Part shown: one piece after another, positions 1-12,899 of the stretch
Position numbering within the stretch: the first letter of the stretch is position 1
Layout of the letters: every line of letters starts with the position of its first letter
DNA from: Symsagittifera roscoffensis
Lineage: Eukaryota; Xenacoelomorpha; Acoela; Convolutidae
DNA: 64,000 nt
Assembly (NCBI RefSeq): GCF_963678635.1
Contig: NC_087068.1
Location: forward strand, 17,923,872-17,987,871
Reading direction: 5' to 3'
Notes under the pieces: model-generated
Database searches by the model: none
What the model was told of the DNA's origin: nothing
Seen by the model: only the letters and a program-made list of their open reading frames with translations
Program-made: the position numbers and the translations under genes

Positions 1-71
1 GTCCCCTGCCGTTTTTTGGTCAACATCTGAGCCATGATATGTTATTACACTCCCTCCCTACCGTGTGGGGC

Positions 72-461
72 ACGGGCGAGCGGATCTAGGATTTTCTCGA
101 GGGGGTGGCGGATTTTCAAAAGTTTTCGAAAATTTTGTCGACCGTTTTTTTTTAGGTCGACCGAACTGATTGATTTTCCGAGCTCTCCCAAATCACTAAA
201 AAGACTCTGTTTTGGTCAAATTTTCTTTGGGCGTTTTTAGGCCCTTTTTAGGCACTTTTTAGAAAATTTTGACCAAAATATTGCTTTGTTTTGGTGCGCG
301 CTCCCCTTTAGTCAGTATATAATATGGCGCCAAAAGCAACTTCAGAAATTTTTGATTTGGTCGGCTTAAAATGGATGTCATAAAAACAACACCAAAGGGG
401 GTCTAATCTTTGAGGGAGGTGGAGGGGAGGTGTGCGTCTACCCCTCTCTAAATCCGCCCTG
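72..461 (-). mobile_element. hAT-type MITE copy (family M1), reverse orientation
   Basis: Runs from gcggatctaggattttctcg at the left to aatccgccctg at the right, the complement of the M1 start. It contains the family landmarks ggcgcc, gcgcgctccc and ggtcgacc. A second partial repeat of its right flank (gaagatatcaaagattcttc) follows at about 600-665. No target duplication could be recognised. Confidence 0.65.
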
Positions 462-940
462 AAGATATCAAAGATTCTTCAAGAAAATTCAAAGATTTTT
501 GAAGAAGAACACAAAAATTCGGGGTCAAATGGGGCGATTTTGGGGTTGGCGATTATTTGGATGGGTGATTTTCTGGTTGGCGAGTGGGTGAAATCCCCGA
601 GGGAGGGGAGGGGAGGTGAGCGTCCACACCTGAAGATATCAAAGAATCTTCATGAAAATTCAAGGCGAAGGAGAATGGAAAATTTTTCCAAGAATTTACA
701 GGACGGTTTTCGAAACATTTTCGGCTCATTTATAGCAATTTTAGTCTCAGTAGTCCACACAAGCTTAGTCTGGCATATTTTAATTTACAATTAGTGAGAT
801 AATATATTGTTCAGAGTACCTATTTCATTAGACAATTTTTTCGCTGCATTTGTGAAATAAGGGTCTTTAAACGTCTTTTTTGAAGAATTTGCTCAGGTTA
901 CACAGCTTTCTGAACAAATTCTGAAAAAAATAAATCGACT

Positions 941-1245
941 CAGTAGCGGATTTAGGGAAAGGGGCGGAGGCGTACGCCCCCCCCCCCCCTCAGGGATTTG
1001 ACCCTCTGCCGACCCAAAGGGTCCCCTCTAAGTAAAATTTTGAGATATCCATTTTTGGCTGACTCAGGGGGTAACGCGCGCCGAAAAAATGTAATTTTTT
1101 GTTAGGTTTTTCAAAAAAGGCCTAAAAAGGCCTTTTTCGGCCTGTCTTTTCAAAATTTTGCATGCAGCGCAGAACATTTAGTGAATATAGCGTCGTTATA
1201 GTGGTTTGGGAGAGCTCAGAAAATAAATTTGGTCGACCTAAAAAA
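941..1245 (+). mobile_element. hAT-type MITE copy (M1), 3' truncated
   Basis: Starts cagtagcggatttaggg, followed by a C-tract and the ccctctgccgacccaaaggg core. It breaks off after ggtcgacctaaaaaaacgg. The break is followed by a direct duplication of ggaaacgtcagctaa (about 1248-1262 and 1276-1290). Confidence 0.65.
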
Positions 1246-1379
1246 ACGGAAACGTCAGCTAACTTTGGATACAACGGAAACGTCAGCTAATAGCTCATTT
1301 TAGGTGATCGAAGTGGATGTCACAACAACAGAACAGTAGACCCACAAAACCCACAAGGAGGTTAGCGTCATGGAACCGC

Positions 1380-3830
1380 CACAACTAGTGAGTCATCTAT
1401 CGAGAAAAGACAGCTTCTGGTCAAAAGTGAAGAATCTAGTCAAAAGTGTTTGACCCGATTCTTCTAGCTGAACTCATCTCCGAAGATGTATGAATGGACA
1501 AGCTCAGAATGGTGGTGGGGAGAGGCAACTTTGAGGATTTTGAGCTAACGGGACCATACACAAACCCTCGTCAGGATTCGTCTACCGGTTCCAGTGCAGC
1601 TACGCTTAGCAGTCATGAATAGGATCCACAGAAGACAACCAGGGCACGAAGTAAGGCTGGGAAGGTCGCGATACTCCGACATGCACAAGGACATAAGGAA
1701 CAAGCTGAGATTTGTTGTAGCTGCAATCGATATGGTAAAAAAATTCTTCATCACAAAAACGCATCAAAACTTCTGAGACTGGTCAAGAATTACAATTACA
1801 TTACGAGGGTCTGTTGGAAACCCATAAGGGGACGAACATATTTTTTCTCGTAGCGATCAACCGTTTTTTTTTTCAAGTTTTTGTCGGTAAGGTCACTAGT
1901 TCAACTAATGGAAAAGCAGGGTTCCATTAGTTCAAGGGTTCAAAGGGAAAACTCTAAAAATATCAATTCTGTCGAATCAAAATTCTGCCCGGTCACCACA
2001 AAAGGCTCCGTGGCCTTGTTGACTAAAACATTTTAAAAAAACAAAAAATGGGGCTGATGTTACTTTATGAACATGAAACTTTGATTTAAGTTTGCCTCAA
2101 CGCAATCATTCGCAATTTTAAATGGAATAAACAAACAATAATTCAAGTATCACCGTTCCAATACCTTTTGGACGACTGCCGGAAAACTAGCTTAAGATAA
2201 TGAGGGACAAATTTATAACTAATTCCGATCGTTAAGACAAAGAACACCCAGAACGCTCAGCCCTGACGGAATCTCTGTTAAAACAATGGATGGACCAATC
2301 GATCAAAAACCTACAAATTGTCAGGTAGGGGGCATCGAGTCGAGATACAAGCCCAATTTTCAAGCAACAACTGTCCACAGCGAGGCAAACAGAGCGAATA
2401 AAAATATAGAGAAACCCTCAAAGACAAAAACAAAATGGATCAAGAAACAACGGGATGCAGCGCAAAACGACATCAGACGAATAGTAGACTTCAGGAAATA
2501 ATCAAACCCAGAACTTGTGAGAGAAATTACTCGTGGGAGAAAGAGTTCATTGAAGACAAAGAGGAGACCCAACTCAGCTCACCCATTAAAACAGTTCTCA
2601 GAAATACTGAAAAAGCGGTAAGGTACTGGCGAAACCTTTGAAGGCGAGGATTGCACCTGAATAATGAATAAGAATCAATTTTGAAACAACCGAGGAAGCA
2701 ATGTACAGAAAAGCTACCTAGCAGAATCAAAAATTCATCTCACAAACGAACCGACTCAAGAGTCCGGCAAAAAACTGACTGCAGAACCGAAGAAAAAGCT
2801 ATTGAAAATCAGCTCACCAGATTGTCTGGAGAAATGGGGTTCGGCCAATGAGGAACAACTGCAGTCACAGCAGGCCGATGCAGAGTTTCCAACTGAACGA
2901 TTCCAAAAAGCCAAACGAACGTCACGTCGAAGAATACAGACGCCAGCGGCGGTTTGAAACTGGCGCTGAAACGCGCCAAGCCAAACACAGGGTCCACAAT
3001 TGCCAGTCGGCCCGAAAACACAAAACGAGATCGTAGTAAAGAAGACGGAAAAGAAAGAGCCATCAGTTCAAAAAGCAAGACGAGATAAAGCTGCAACAGC
3101 AATCAATGCCGCAACAAACACGAAAAAAAAACGAGATTTACAGCGAGTCGGCAAGCCAATTAGGTTCGACGCCAATGAAACCACAAACCAAAGGGAAGAA
3201 GGTTAAACGGTTGGATAAGTTTACTAAACGGGAAGAAATAGTAGACACCAACCAAAACCGACAGAATGGGAGAACTTGGCAGATCAAATGCTCAATGGGG
3301 AGTACAAAAGGTTGCGGACAAAATCCGCAGAAAAACCAGCCGACTTGCGAGAAAGGAGACGAGAAGTTTGACCTACCAACGGGCGCGTCAGACGACTCCA
3401 GTATGGAGGACGTAGGGGTCCCGATGAGGTCCCGTCAAACGAAGAGTAAAGAACCTCAGCGGTTAGGAGACCCAGTGAAACATTCAGTGACTGACAGAAG
3501 TTTCCGAGGGAGATCTGAAAGGTGGAGGCCTCGTGAAAGCGGCACTGGCAGCGTATAGAGAACGCTTAGCAAACTATAATAGGCGAAACGATCGAGCAAT
3601 GGAAACCAGATTATATCTATTCGAGCGACTTCTCTTCCGAAGAAAACTCGGGTTGCAATTTTGGACAAAGGAGCATCTTGGAACCCATGCTGACAAACAG
3701 AACTCAAAGAGAATTGAAGAAAACCGACAAATAACGGCGAGCCCACATTTTTGGAGCTCATGCTGATAAATGGAAGTTGAAGAGGATTGAAGAAAAACGA
3801 AAAATAACGGCGAGCCGACAATCCCGCAAT
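1380..3830 (+). other. Unresolved decayed element, Lys/Arg-rich broken frames
   Basis: This stretch is less AT-rich than its surroundings and contains several overlapping short plus-strand frames rich in Lys, Arg, Gln and Asn (for example near 2286-2501 and 3106-3558). No frame is long and no diagnostic domain is visible. The composition fits a degraded retroelement gag/ORF1 but does not prove it. Near its end an imperfect 74-bp tandem duplication occurs (about 3688-3742 and 3762-3816, both ending ataacggcgagcc). Confidence 0.3.
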
Positions 3831-4089
3831 TGGTAGTTGCCCAACCTAATTAATTACCTGATTTTGACTTCATTTAGAAAAAGCGAAAAAATTGGAATGA
3901 CTTTCGAAATTTGTTGTCGAGTCAGTCTGCAGTTTTCTGACGAAGTTTGGAAATCTTTTGAAAAAGTGATTGCACTCCTAGAGGCTCAGACATATGGATT
4001 GCTAAGCAAAGCAGATTTCTTAAACCAGGTTCAAATTGTCTAAGTAGGATTTCAATTCAAAGTACCGCTTAATTTTTTGAATTGAGGAT

Positions 4090-4300
4090 AAGGCAAATGT
4101 GTTAGCACATTGGGCAGCTGAACTCTTCAAGAAGCCTAATATGGTCTGCAGCCATGATGAGCTGATGATGAATTTGGTGTCTTATTTTTTCATTGAAAAC
4201 TAACAAAATTGATGGATTGTCTGTGTAAATCAGCATCCTGTCTTCCTTTGTCATGACAAAGGCAAGCAGTTGCATGTAATCACCAGGCAAAGATGATCAG
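4090..4300 (-). pseudogene. Possible LTR-retroelement RNase H remnant
   Basis: A minus-strand 62-residue frame reads RMLIYTDNPSILLVFN, followed by AADHIRLLEEFSC. The first part resembles the TDH-x-x-L strand of Ty3/gypsy-type RNase H and the second the segment after it. The match is short and flanked by stops. It could be chance; a protein-profile search would decide. Confidence 0.25.
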
Positions 4301-6543
4301 GCAAACAGTTGCATGGTTAACGCGTTCGGATTTTACTGGGTACCACACTCAAATGTGACCACATAATAGTCGGGAGTTCCCATTTCAGACAGCCCATCGA
4401 ATGTCTACTCAAATTTTGACAACGATTAAAGCGAAATTTTTTCCTCAAGAAAACTTGCATTAGCTAACTGGATGGTATCATTCTCAACTAGAGAAGCCAA
4501 AAAATATAAAATTTAGTTATCGACTGTTATAGATAAAAATGATAAATGATAAAAATGATTAAAAAAAGATCGAATAATGGATCGAAAAGATGAGCAAAAT
4601 GGATCATCGAGTTTACTTAGACTTACCTGAAATAAGGCTGAAATTTTATTGCCAGCAAGCCCCGATTATTTGTTCAACTCAAGTTCAAAGACAACAAGAG
4701 CAACTATTCAAAATAGAATCAACTTGAAAAAATAGATAAAAAGCGTTTTGCTATCAAATAAGCACAAAATTTTTCAACCAAATTGATCTTCTAATGTGAT
4801 CTTTCCTATTTCCAACCCTATATCAAAAAACAGATAAATCATAGATCTGAATTGTGAAGCTTTTCTATTATTGGATGGGGTTAAAATTAACAGGGGACTA
4901 GGCTCTTACAACCAAATAATCCACCCCATTCCCTTTTTATTGAAATTTATTTTTGAAAAAACTGTTTTTAACGATGTCATAATGAAATGACATTGTTGCT
5001 GCGAATCCACTTCTTGAACCAAATGTATTTCTACAAACGTTTTCTGCAGAATCAACTGTTCGATTACGCAAAAAGTGAAACGATTATTTGCCTTGAATTG
5101 CTCAACAAAATTTCAAGTTACAATAGCTTAACGAGGTTTTCAATAGAGAACTTCAGTAATTTTTGTTTGCTTTTTACGTGTGAGGTTTAGTTGCAAAAAA
5201 GCATTTTTTCGATCAAGAATCAAAACGAGACATATCATTTTTACTCTAGTGTTATAAAGCGCATAACACAAAACTTATTAAATAAATTTATCCACTTTTT
5301 GAAGACTTGGTTGACTTACACTGGTTGTCCAATTGGTACATTTTTCGATTGTTGCTCGTTTGGCTATTATTGCTCTGGTCCGAATGCAAACTTCTACCCC
5401 CGTTCAATTTCCCATTTGTTTTAACTGGGAGCAAAGAAACCAGCTGTTTGATTTGTCGAGATATGACAAACTTTGAAACTTTTTTCATCGTGGAAAAATA
5501 TCTAAAATTTTACCGCATTTTCAAAACAGCTTCATAAAAATAGAATATTTGACTAGCATGAAATGTTTTTTGGTTGCTTTGAGTCTCTTTTCAGCGCTTT
5601 TAGTGCTTTTCTAGGGTCTCATTCCAGGCAAAAAATTGTTTAGTTACTTCACCATAATGCCTTCAAAACGTTTTCAACTAAATCATGCCTCCCTGAATCG
5701 TGATCAAATGAAGCATTGAAAGGACAGTAGCCATTACAAAATCTACCTAGCAATAAATTGATTGGACATAATTAGAAATCATCATTAGAAATAGTAGTGT
5801 TTCGTCCAACTGGTCTCTTATTAAGCAGATTAGCAGCGTCAAACAAAACAGTTTGAAACTTGGCAAACGGCAATAATTGTTTGCCGATACATCTTTCCAG
5901 GCATTTTTTAGTTGAAGTAAATACCGATTCAACCTAGGCTTGTCGCCATAGAGCTCCGCCTGGTGCAATTTCCCATAGTAAGTTTTTACAGCCTAGAAAC
6001 GTTCAACGGTATCCTGAAGATGCGCCTTATTTTTCTGTTTTAATTTGTTAACATAGACCAATTAGGTAGCAGAGTCTAATCAAATCACTTCATGACAGAT
6101 TTGCAGGGCAATGAAGTGTCTAAAAAAAGTAAAAGCTTATCAGCTGTACACACATTATGAAGTCTAGATAAACTGCCCTTGAAGATGGAAATTTTAAAAA
6201 AAAAATTCAGACATTTGCTTAAGTTGCTCTTTTTTAACTTGCGTACGGCTTAAAAATATCTGTACACACCTTCGTTGAATTTATTGTGTGTATTTCGATT
6301 GCAGTGGACAACTTTGTTAAATGACTTTTTTTGCAGAAATCTCAAATAATCAAATCAAATAGCTCGGAAATGCACATAAGTTGAACAGGCTCTCGAACAC
6401 GCTGACCAACCACAATGTTTGACAGCACCGAATCTCATTTTCACGAACGTCAATTCTAGAAAAATCATAAGAAGTTCTTTCTTTTAAACCCAAAATGCAC
6501 TTTTCTTTTTTTCGCCTGAGTTATGTGCCATGTACCAAAAACT

Positions 6544-6755
6544 GGCTCTTTTTCCTTCCCCCCCACCTCACATAAGCACCAATTTTATGGTGTAACGAGC
6601 GGTTAGCGGTTTTACAAGGTTAACCATGAACACCAAATATGTTTGTCATGGCCTAAATAGTTCGCATACCAATTTTCGCAACATTCGGATGATGTTAACA
6701 AAACTTCACTAGTAAAATTTTACAGGTGGAGGGGGAGGGTAAAGGAAAAAGAGCC
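6544..6755. mobile_element. Second MITE family (M2) with 8-bp target duplication
   Basis: A 212-bp element with inverted ends GGCTCTTTTTCCTT ... AAGGAAAAAGAGCC and direct flanks CAAAAACT at 6536-6543 and 6756-6763, so again hAT-like. Related but worn sequences with a ggctctttt end and a C/G-rich subterminal tract occur near 7915-8140, 8750-8825, 9361-9668, 9770-9830 and 12290-12495. Confidence 0.75.
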
Positions 6756-7318
6756 CAAAAACTTTATGAATCATCTCCTTACCTATTTTTTGTTACTAAG
6801 AAACGTCTCTTACCTGTTGCAACTGTATAAAAACATTTTTCAGTGAAAGATTTTGCCCCCTTGTTTTCTAGTTACCACTGTGGCGTATTTGAACAAACTT
6901 TTCTTACAGAATCACCTGATTCTATTTATCAAAAAATGACTTGATACGTTTCCACCAAATGCTCAACCAGAATCGAAATCAAGTTAGCTTAACGCAGTTT
7001 TAACTGCGGAAAGTCGGTAGATTTTGCTTCTTTTTCACGTTAGAGGTTTAGTTGTGCAGACATTTAGCATGGTAAACAAAACAACTATCAGATTTTTCTT
7101 CCTACCTCTTAAAAACACGTAATTCAGCTTTGAAAATGAAAGTTTTGAAGGTCCTAATAAGCCAGGGACTATGATGGGCAAAACATTTTTGAGACAAATA
7201 TTTTTAAAATATAAACAGATTTTCGCATAGTAGTAATTTTTTTAAGCTAAAATTTTAATCAAAATACAATTGTTAGCCAAGTTTTTGAGTTTTTTGCCCG
7301 ATTAAACTCTTTGAAACA

Positions 7319-7619
7319 CTAAAATTCGTGTTGACACATTACGGGTTGTTTAGTGCTACATTTCACGTCGTTCAATTCCCCTTTGAGCACCTGAGAGCAA
7401 GATTCCTGCCCTCCTTGGTTGTCAGGCTGGCTTGGTGCCCACGAACAAATTGGCATACGTTTTCCGCCGTAGACACTCTGCCATTTTTCTCAACCAAGTA
7501 TCTCGTCGTACTTTTTAATGAAGCTGGTCCATACTTTGAACTCATGGTCATTCTTTTTCAAGTATGTGAACACTTGCTGAATTTCTGCTCGATTTTTTGG
7601 CTCAAAAACGTCCGAATTT
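7319..7619 (-). pseudogene. C-type lectin domain terminal exon with one nonsense codon
   Basis: On the minus strand an acceptor taattttag|A opens a 100-codon frame to TAG at 7319-7321. It contains EIQQVFTYLKKN, FKVWTSF, KWQSVYGG, then SWAPSQPDNQGGQESC, LNDVKC and VMC. This is the C-terminal half of a C-type lectin domain (W...QPDN...E-x-C...ND-x-x-C...C). An in-frame TGA at 7490-7492, before KWQSV, interrupts it. The calcium-type residues Q-P-D and N-D are present. No upstream exon was found. It may be a decayed gene or a retained fragment of a neighbour; a sequencing error cannot be excluded. Confidence 0.65.
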
Positions 7620-9920
7620 CTAAAATTAGACAAAATAGTTAACAAGTTTGTCAGTGAAGTTTTTCAAAGTATCTAGTCCTCGCAATTTTTTTGGTCAACA
7701 TTTGATCAACATTTGTTCAACATCCGGGCCATGACTTGTGCGCGAGGAAGACGCAAAAGAAGCATACAATTTCTAGTTTTCTTTTTCAAAAGCTCGCCCT
7801 AAATCTCTGCTGGTAACAAATTGTCGGCTCAAAATTGTTGCCCTATTTGTCTTTAGAAAATAAATGAGCGGCGCGTCTAGTCAAAAAGCATGTCGTATAA
7901 TAATTCCAAACGTGGGCTCTTTGGGCGCCGAAGGCTACCGTTTATGATAGGTTTCATGACCTCATTTTGACTTCCTCCCTCTCCCCCAACCCTCGTCACA
8001 CGAAATTGGTAGAGCGAACAATTTTACAAGGTATAAATGTACGACTAAATATGGTTGCAATAGCCATTTTAGTATGCATTATGAACAAGTTTTCTCTCTG
8101 CAAAACTTTGCAAGGGTGGGGGAGAAGAGACCTTTTACCCTCTATTCCCTCTCCTCTATTCCTAGTAAAACAAGGTCTCCCCCATTTAGGATTATGCAAG
8201 GTACTTTTAGTGGTAGTTTGTGAGAGTATTGAAAAAAAGCGTTTGTGCTTTGAGGTCAACTTACTTTTTTTGCTCAAAATTCCAAAGCACCGTGAAAATC
8301 CTTCTTCGTATCCGAAAATCGAAAACATTTCTTGCGTACACCTATGATGCTTCTAAATCCGGGGCGACACCTTCCAAGCTTGGCGAGCCCAAACTCCGAG
8401 CAGAGAACAACTGTTACAGCACATAAAATGCAAAAGTGTATATACTAACAAATTTCATTTTTTAGGAAATTGTTTTTTGGTTAGGGAATATACGGCTCTG
8501 TTCCCGCATTTCAAGGAAAGTAACGGTGAAGATATTTTAAAAAATATGCTGTAACCCGCAATAAATTCAAGTTATAGATCCATAAGCATGATTCTTGCCT
8601 TTTGTTTTTTCCAGAAGAGCAAACTTAGACCAATTTTTTCCTGAGATACACAACTCCAAGCCCATATAAAGTAATGTTTCTAGTTGAAAGATGTCTTGCA
8701 TGCTACTATTGCAGCAAAAAAATGGCATGCGAACTAGTTAAGCAATGCGACTGCTCTTTTTTATTCCCTGTCTCTCTCACCTGCAAACTTTGAAACTAAA
8801 TTTAGATCTTTTCCACTCCCCCACCATTCAAAATATCAATTTATTACGGCTAACGCGTGATGCTACGATGTGATGTAAGAAGAAAAAATCTGTTCACAGT
8901 TGACAGTTTGTTCAACATGCCAAACTTCATTGCAATATAACAACGTTAAATAAGCTTTTCAAAAGAGACTTTGAAAGGGGAGATTTGTGAACGTCTTGCA
9001 TGAATCTTTTTAAATGAAAAAATTTCAGTTACTTTATTTGAATGGCTCTGTCCGGCAGGTGGCTTTATTGTTTCGGAAACAATCGCTTTGAGAAAATTCA
9101 CAGTGACTTATATACGAGTCTGCGGAAAAACAAAATTTAAAAATTGAAGAAGATTTGGTGGTTTTAAACTCGTATACAGGGGCTCCAAGCCAATAAGAAG
9201 TATAACCTAAATCCAAGGTTCGGTCGGTTTGTTAGCAAAACTACCAGCTCCTAACGAAGGAGAAATGCATTTGGTAATGAAGAATGAGCAAGTTCTTGTT
9301 GGGGTTGCGAGATGGGCAAATCATTCTTATAACGGAAATACTGATTACTATATGAAAAGTGGGCTCTTTTCTAGTTTCCTAACCCCTCATAAAACTACCT
9401 AATAAAATTGTTGAAAAGTTGTTCCTACGTCAACTTGCAAGTAAAAATGTTTTTAATTTTGTTCATTTGTTATCGTTTCTCTTTTAAATCCCCCACTTGC
9501 AAATTTTTATATGCTAAGTTTTCTGTTAACATTTGTCCGATTGTTACAAAGTTTTGCATGTCGACTAACTAGGCCATGAAAAGTATAACTGGTCTTCATA
9601 CTTAATCGTGTACAAACCCCTCGTTACGCCAAAAAAAATTGATGCTTATGTGAGGTGAAAAAAAGAGCTGTGCACGCTGACACGTTTTATTGCAGTTAAA
9701 ACATAAGAAGTCATTATAGAAAGGCTTTCATAAATTGATTTTCAGAAAAAAAATCGAAGAAGGAAATTCGTAAGAGCCAACTCTTGTTACCTTTAAATTT
9801 GATGACTATGTGAGGCGAGGGGAAAAAGGACCTAAAGTTTTCTCTAAATTGAAATTTAAATGAGCGGAACAGTAGAAAAGAGCTAACGCTTGATACTATA
9901 CGAAGGGCGCACAGTCAATT
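7620..9920. other. AT-rich spacer with worn M2-like repeats
   Basis: No gene is recognised. The frames at 7967-8347 (both strands) fall inside an M2-like repeat and are not coding. Confidence 0.4.
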
Positions 9921-9923
9921 CGG

Positions 9924-10275
9924 CCAAAGACAATTCAGTCAATTTGAAATTCAGACAATTCAGCCAAAAATATACAGACAATTCAGCCTGAGACAATTTA
10001 GCCAGTTTTACAAAATGCTAAGTTCGAAAGAAAAAATCGGAATTGGAGCTATTTCTCGGTTTAAAGTCGCCGGTGGGCACGCTACGCGCGCGTCGCCACT
10101 TGGCGTCGATAACCGGCTCTAAATTTCTTATAGAGTCCTACCCTCTGTTGGCAAGCTCGCAACACGTTGGCGCGACTGCGGCGGTCACTATTATTGGCTG
10201 AATTGTCTCTGGCTAAATTGTCTGCATACTTTTGGCTGAATCGTCTGAATTTAAAATCGGCTGAATTGTCTTTGG
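9924..10275. mobile_element. Foldback element with GACAATT(C/T)AGCC arms
   Basis: Arms 9924-10003 and 10196-10275 are inverted copies of about 80 bp, each containing four spaced repeats of a gacaattcagcc motif. The loop of about 190 bp is GC-rich in its middle (cacgctacgcgcgcgtcgcc). It would fold into a long hairpin. No coding capacity. Confidence 0.75.
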
Positions 10276-10280
10276 ATAAA

Positions 10281-10404
10281 ACAGCATAAAACAGTGTGTC
10301 GAAAATGCTCTATTGTTCCTCAAGTCAAAATAAATTCTCTTCGAAGAACAGCATAAAACAGTGTGTCGAAAATGCTCTATTGTTCCTCAAGTCAAAATAA
10401 ATTC
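10281..10404 (+). repeat. Exact 57-bp direct duplication
   Basis: 10281-10337 and 10348-10404 are identical (acagcataaaacagtgtgtc to ...aaaataaattc), separated by the 10-bp palindrome-like tcttcgaaga. A further 19-bp direct repeat (caattatagcttatttgcg) lies at about 10473-10512. Identity suggests a recent event or an assembly artefact. Confidence 0.8.
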
Positions 10405-11552
10405 ATTATGACACAATTGAATTGGTTTGTCAACTGGGTTGTTTTTTGGACTCAATCACTTTCAATTATAGCTTATTTGCGCCCTCAATTATAGCTTATT
10501 TGCGTCCAGAAGGAGCTAGAACAATTCATTGGCCTCATTTTTTCAACGAGAAAACAGACATGCGAAGTATGTTTTCGTGTCATCTTTGAAAAACCAGTGC
10601 AATATTAGAAACACTAGTGCAAAATTTGAAAAACTATTGAAACGTAACCAAAACTAGATTTTTCCTAGAACAATTAATCAAAACAAAATAGACAGAAAAA
10701 ATATTGTGTTAGCGTGAAAATTTTTCAAATGTGTATGTTGTGTTTAATTTTTTCACATGTGTTTCAAACCAGATAAACAACAGTTTACATTGCATCCCGA
10801 AATTTATTCAAATCTCGACACAAAATTTCTCGGTGCAATATAAAGCTTTTGCATATCTACTACATAATTTTTAATGCGGATTTCATCATTCAATTGAGCC
10901 CGAGCAACGTAGATAAATAGCAAGCATGCATAACTAACTCAAAATTGCAATTTTCAAGCTCCAAAAGCGTTTCAAAATTGACGGCAATTAAATGGTCAGA
11001 TTAGACTATGGTTTTTTATAATAGTAAGCTTCATAATTTACTGAAAGGTTGGGTGAGGATTAATGTCACCTCTAAAGTAGAAAGATTTTTGAATGCGGGT
11101 TTTCTTGCTTCTTACACGACTGGCTCTAGATAAACAAATATCAGCAGCTATACGGCTTGGAGTTTTATCTAGGATGGGCAAATTTATAGGTTTCAAACTT
11201 TTGCCAAGCTTTTTTCGTGTCAGAAACAATGAAAAAACATAAACTTTCACTTTTCCTTTGCAAAGACTCTCAAAAGATTTTAGACTATCATTTAGTTACA
11301 AACAATACGCTCGCCCTAGAAAAAAAGTAAGGTTCAGATTAAGCGTACATTTAGAAAGTAAATCTTGAGGGTAAGTCATCAACATAATTCAAAATAACTT
11401 TATATATTACGCCCAATTTAAGCCTTGGTATGGGCCATTAAATGGGTAATATCTAATGAAACAATAGGTTACGCATCTTTTGCGTTTCTGATTTAACGTC
11501 AAATGTCATAGTCACTACTTCAGCCACTCCTTCTGTAACAAGCATAGGTTAA

Positions 11553-12100
11553 ACAAGACTGCTCGTATCAGGGCGAATCTCTGAATATGTCGTTTGCCTT
11601 TTATGGTCTATGGAGCAGTAATAACATGGTAAATTTAAATGTAATAAAATAAAATTAAATTTTTTTCTGAAAAGTTTGAGATTTTTTGTGAAAACATCCC
11701 ACCACACGCCATACTAATTAGAAAATGATAGATTTTGCTCCCATTAACAAATCAATTATGGCATATAATCTTCCTTGATCCAATTTGGAACGATTTCTAA
11801 GACGGATTAATTTTCCGCTTACGCCTTAATAGCGCGAAATATATCGCGCGTTACTCGTCACAAATTGGCCAAAATGGCCAAAATGGCAATATTTAAACCC
11901 TAATAACTTTATAAAAAATTATTGCAGGTGAAACATTTTTTCAATTTTAAGCTCAGGGCAACAATAGCTTTTGAATGATGTAGAAAAACTTGGTCAAAAA
12001 TGGCTAGTTAAAAAGTCGAAATTTGTCTGAAGAACCCACCCCGAGCACAAATATTCCATTACTTTCGTCACGAAATTCAGAACAAAAAGATTTAGATAAG
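11553..12100. repeat. R4 dispersed repeat copy (intergenic)
   Basis: Begins gactgctcgtatcagggcga and ends near ccgagcacaaatattcc. About 500 bp align in order with 46205-46700. No coding frame. Confidence 0.65.
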
Positions 12101-12899
12101 TTTTAGGAAATGATGCTGAAAATCTCCAGATAGATCACGTGAATTCGCATGAAACAAGGCAATTTTGCATGAAAATTCATTTTTGGACAAATTTTTGTGT
12201 AAATACTTGTGTAAAAGTGCGTAAAAAGTGTGTAATATGGTGTAAATAAGACTTCTTTAGACAGATATCGCTAAGATGTTTTTTTCTACTTTTGCTCCTC
12301 CTGCAAGTCTTTTCTTGGTATAATTTTTGTTTTTTGTTCTTACTGTCCGAGAGTTATAAAAAATGACATGCGGATGCGGATTATTTAATCCATGGTAAAC
12401 AAATTTGGTCTTCATAAAAATTCTTGTAAAACCACACATTACACCATTTAAATGATGATCATATGAAGTGGATGGGGAGAAAAAAGAGCCATATAACGAA
12501 ATGAGCTCACCAAAACTCAGTCCGGCTCTTTAAAAAACAGGTTTCTGTGTTACCTTATAAACATAATTAGAGATAGCAGTTACTTGTATCAGTTGCATCA
12601 TCAATAGTTTTTCGTTAACTGGTGCTGTGTTATGTAAAGTTACTTGAAATTAACTTTTTTGGTCTTATATCTTGACTTCTTTTCATTCTTTGCAAATTGT
12701 GAAGTTATATGTTTGTTTTTTAGTATTTTTCTATCAATCCGAGGTTTTCTGCTGACCTTAATAATCTATTGATCAAAATCATTTACAATTATTTCCTTTT
12801 TTGTTTTTTTTGTCATTTTATAGAACTGATTTTTAAATAAGAAGTTGAAAAACTTCTGCAAGCAGTTGGCGCAAGAACAGAAAAATTTCAACTGACAAT

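Larger units (their letters stand above)
3831..7318. other. AT-rich spacer without a supported gene
   Basis: Apart from the weak RNase-H-like relic and the M2 MITE listed separately, only short open frames occur. A minus-strand frame at 5747-5968 has a helix-like stretch (LNRYLLQLKNAWKDVS) and could be element debris, but I cannot support that. Confidence 0.4.

Noticed and set aside
7967-8347. 126-residue plus-strand and 110-residue minus-strand frames
   Set aside because: They overlap each other inside an M2-like repeat and show no domain or splice signals.
11038-11250. 70-residue minus-strand frame
   Set aside because: No recognised motif and no continuation by splicing. Too short to support.
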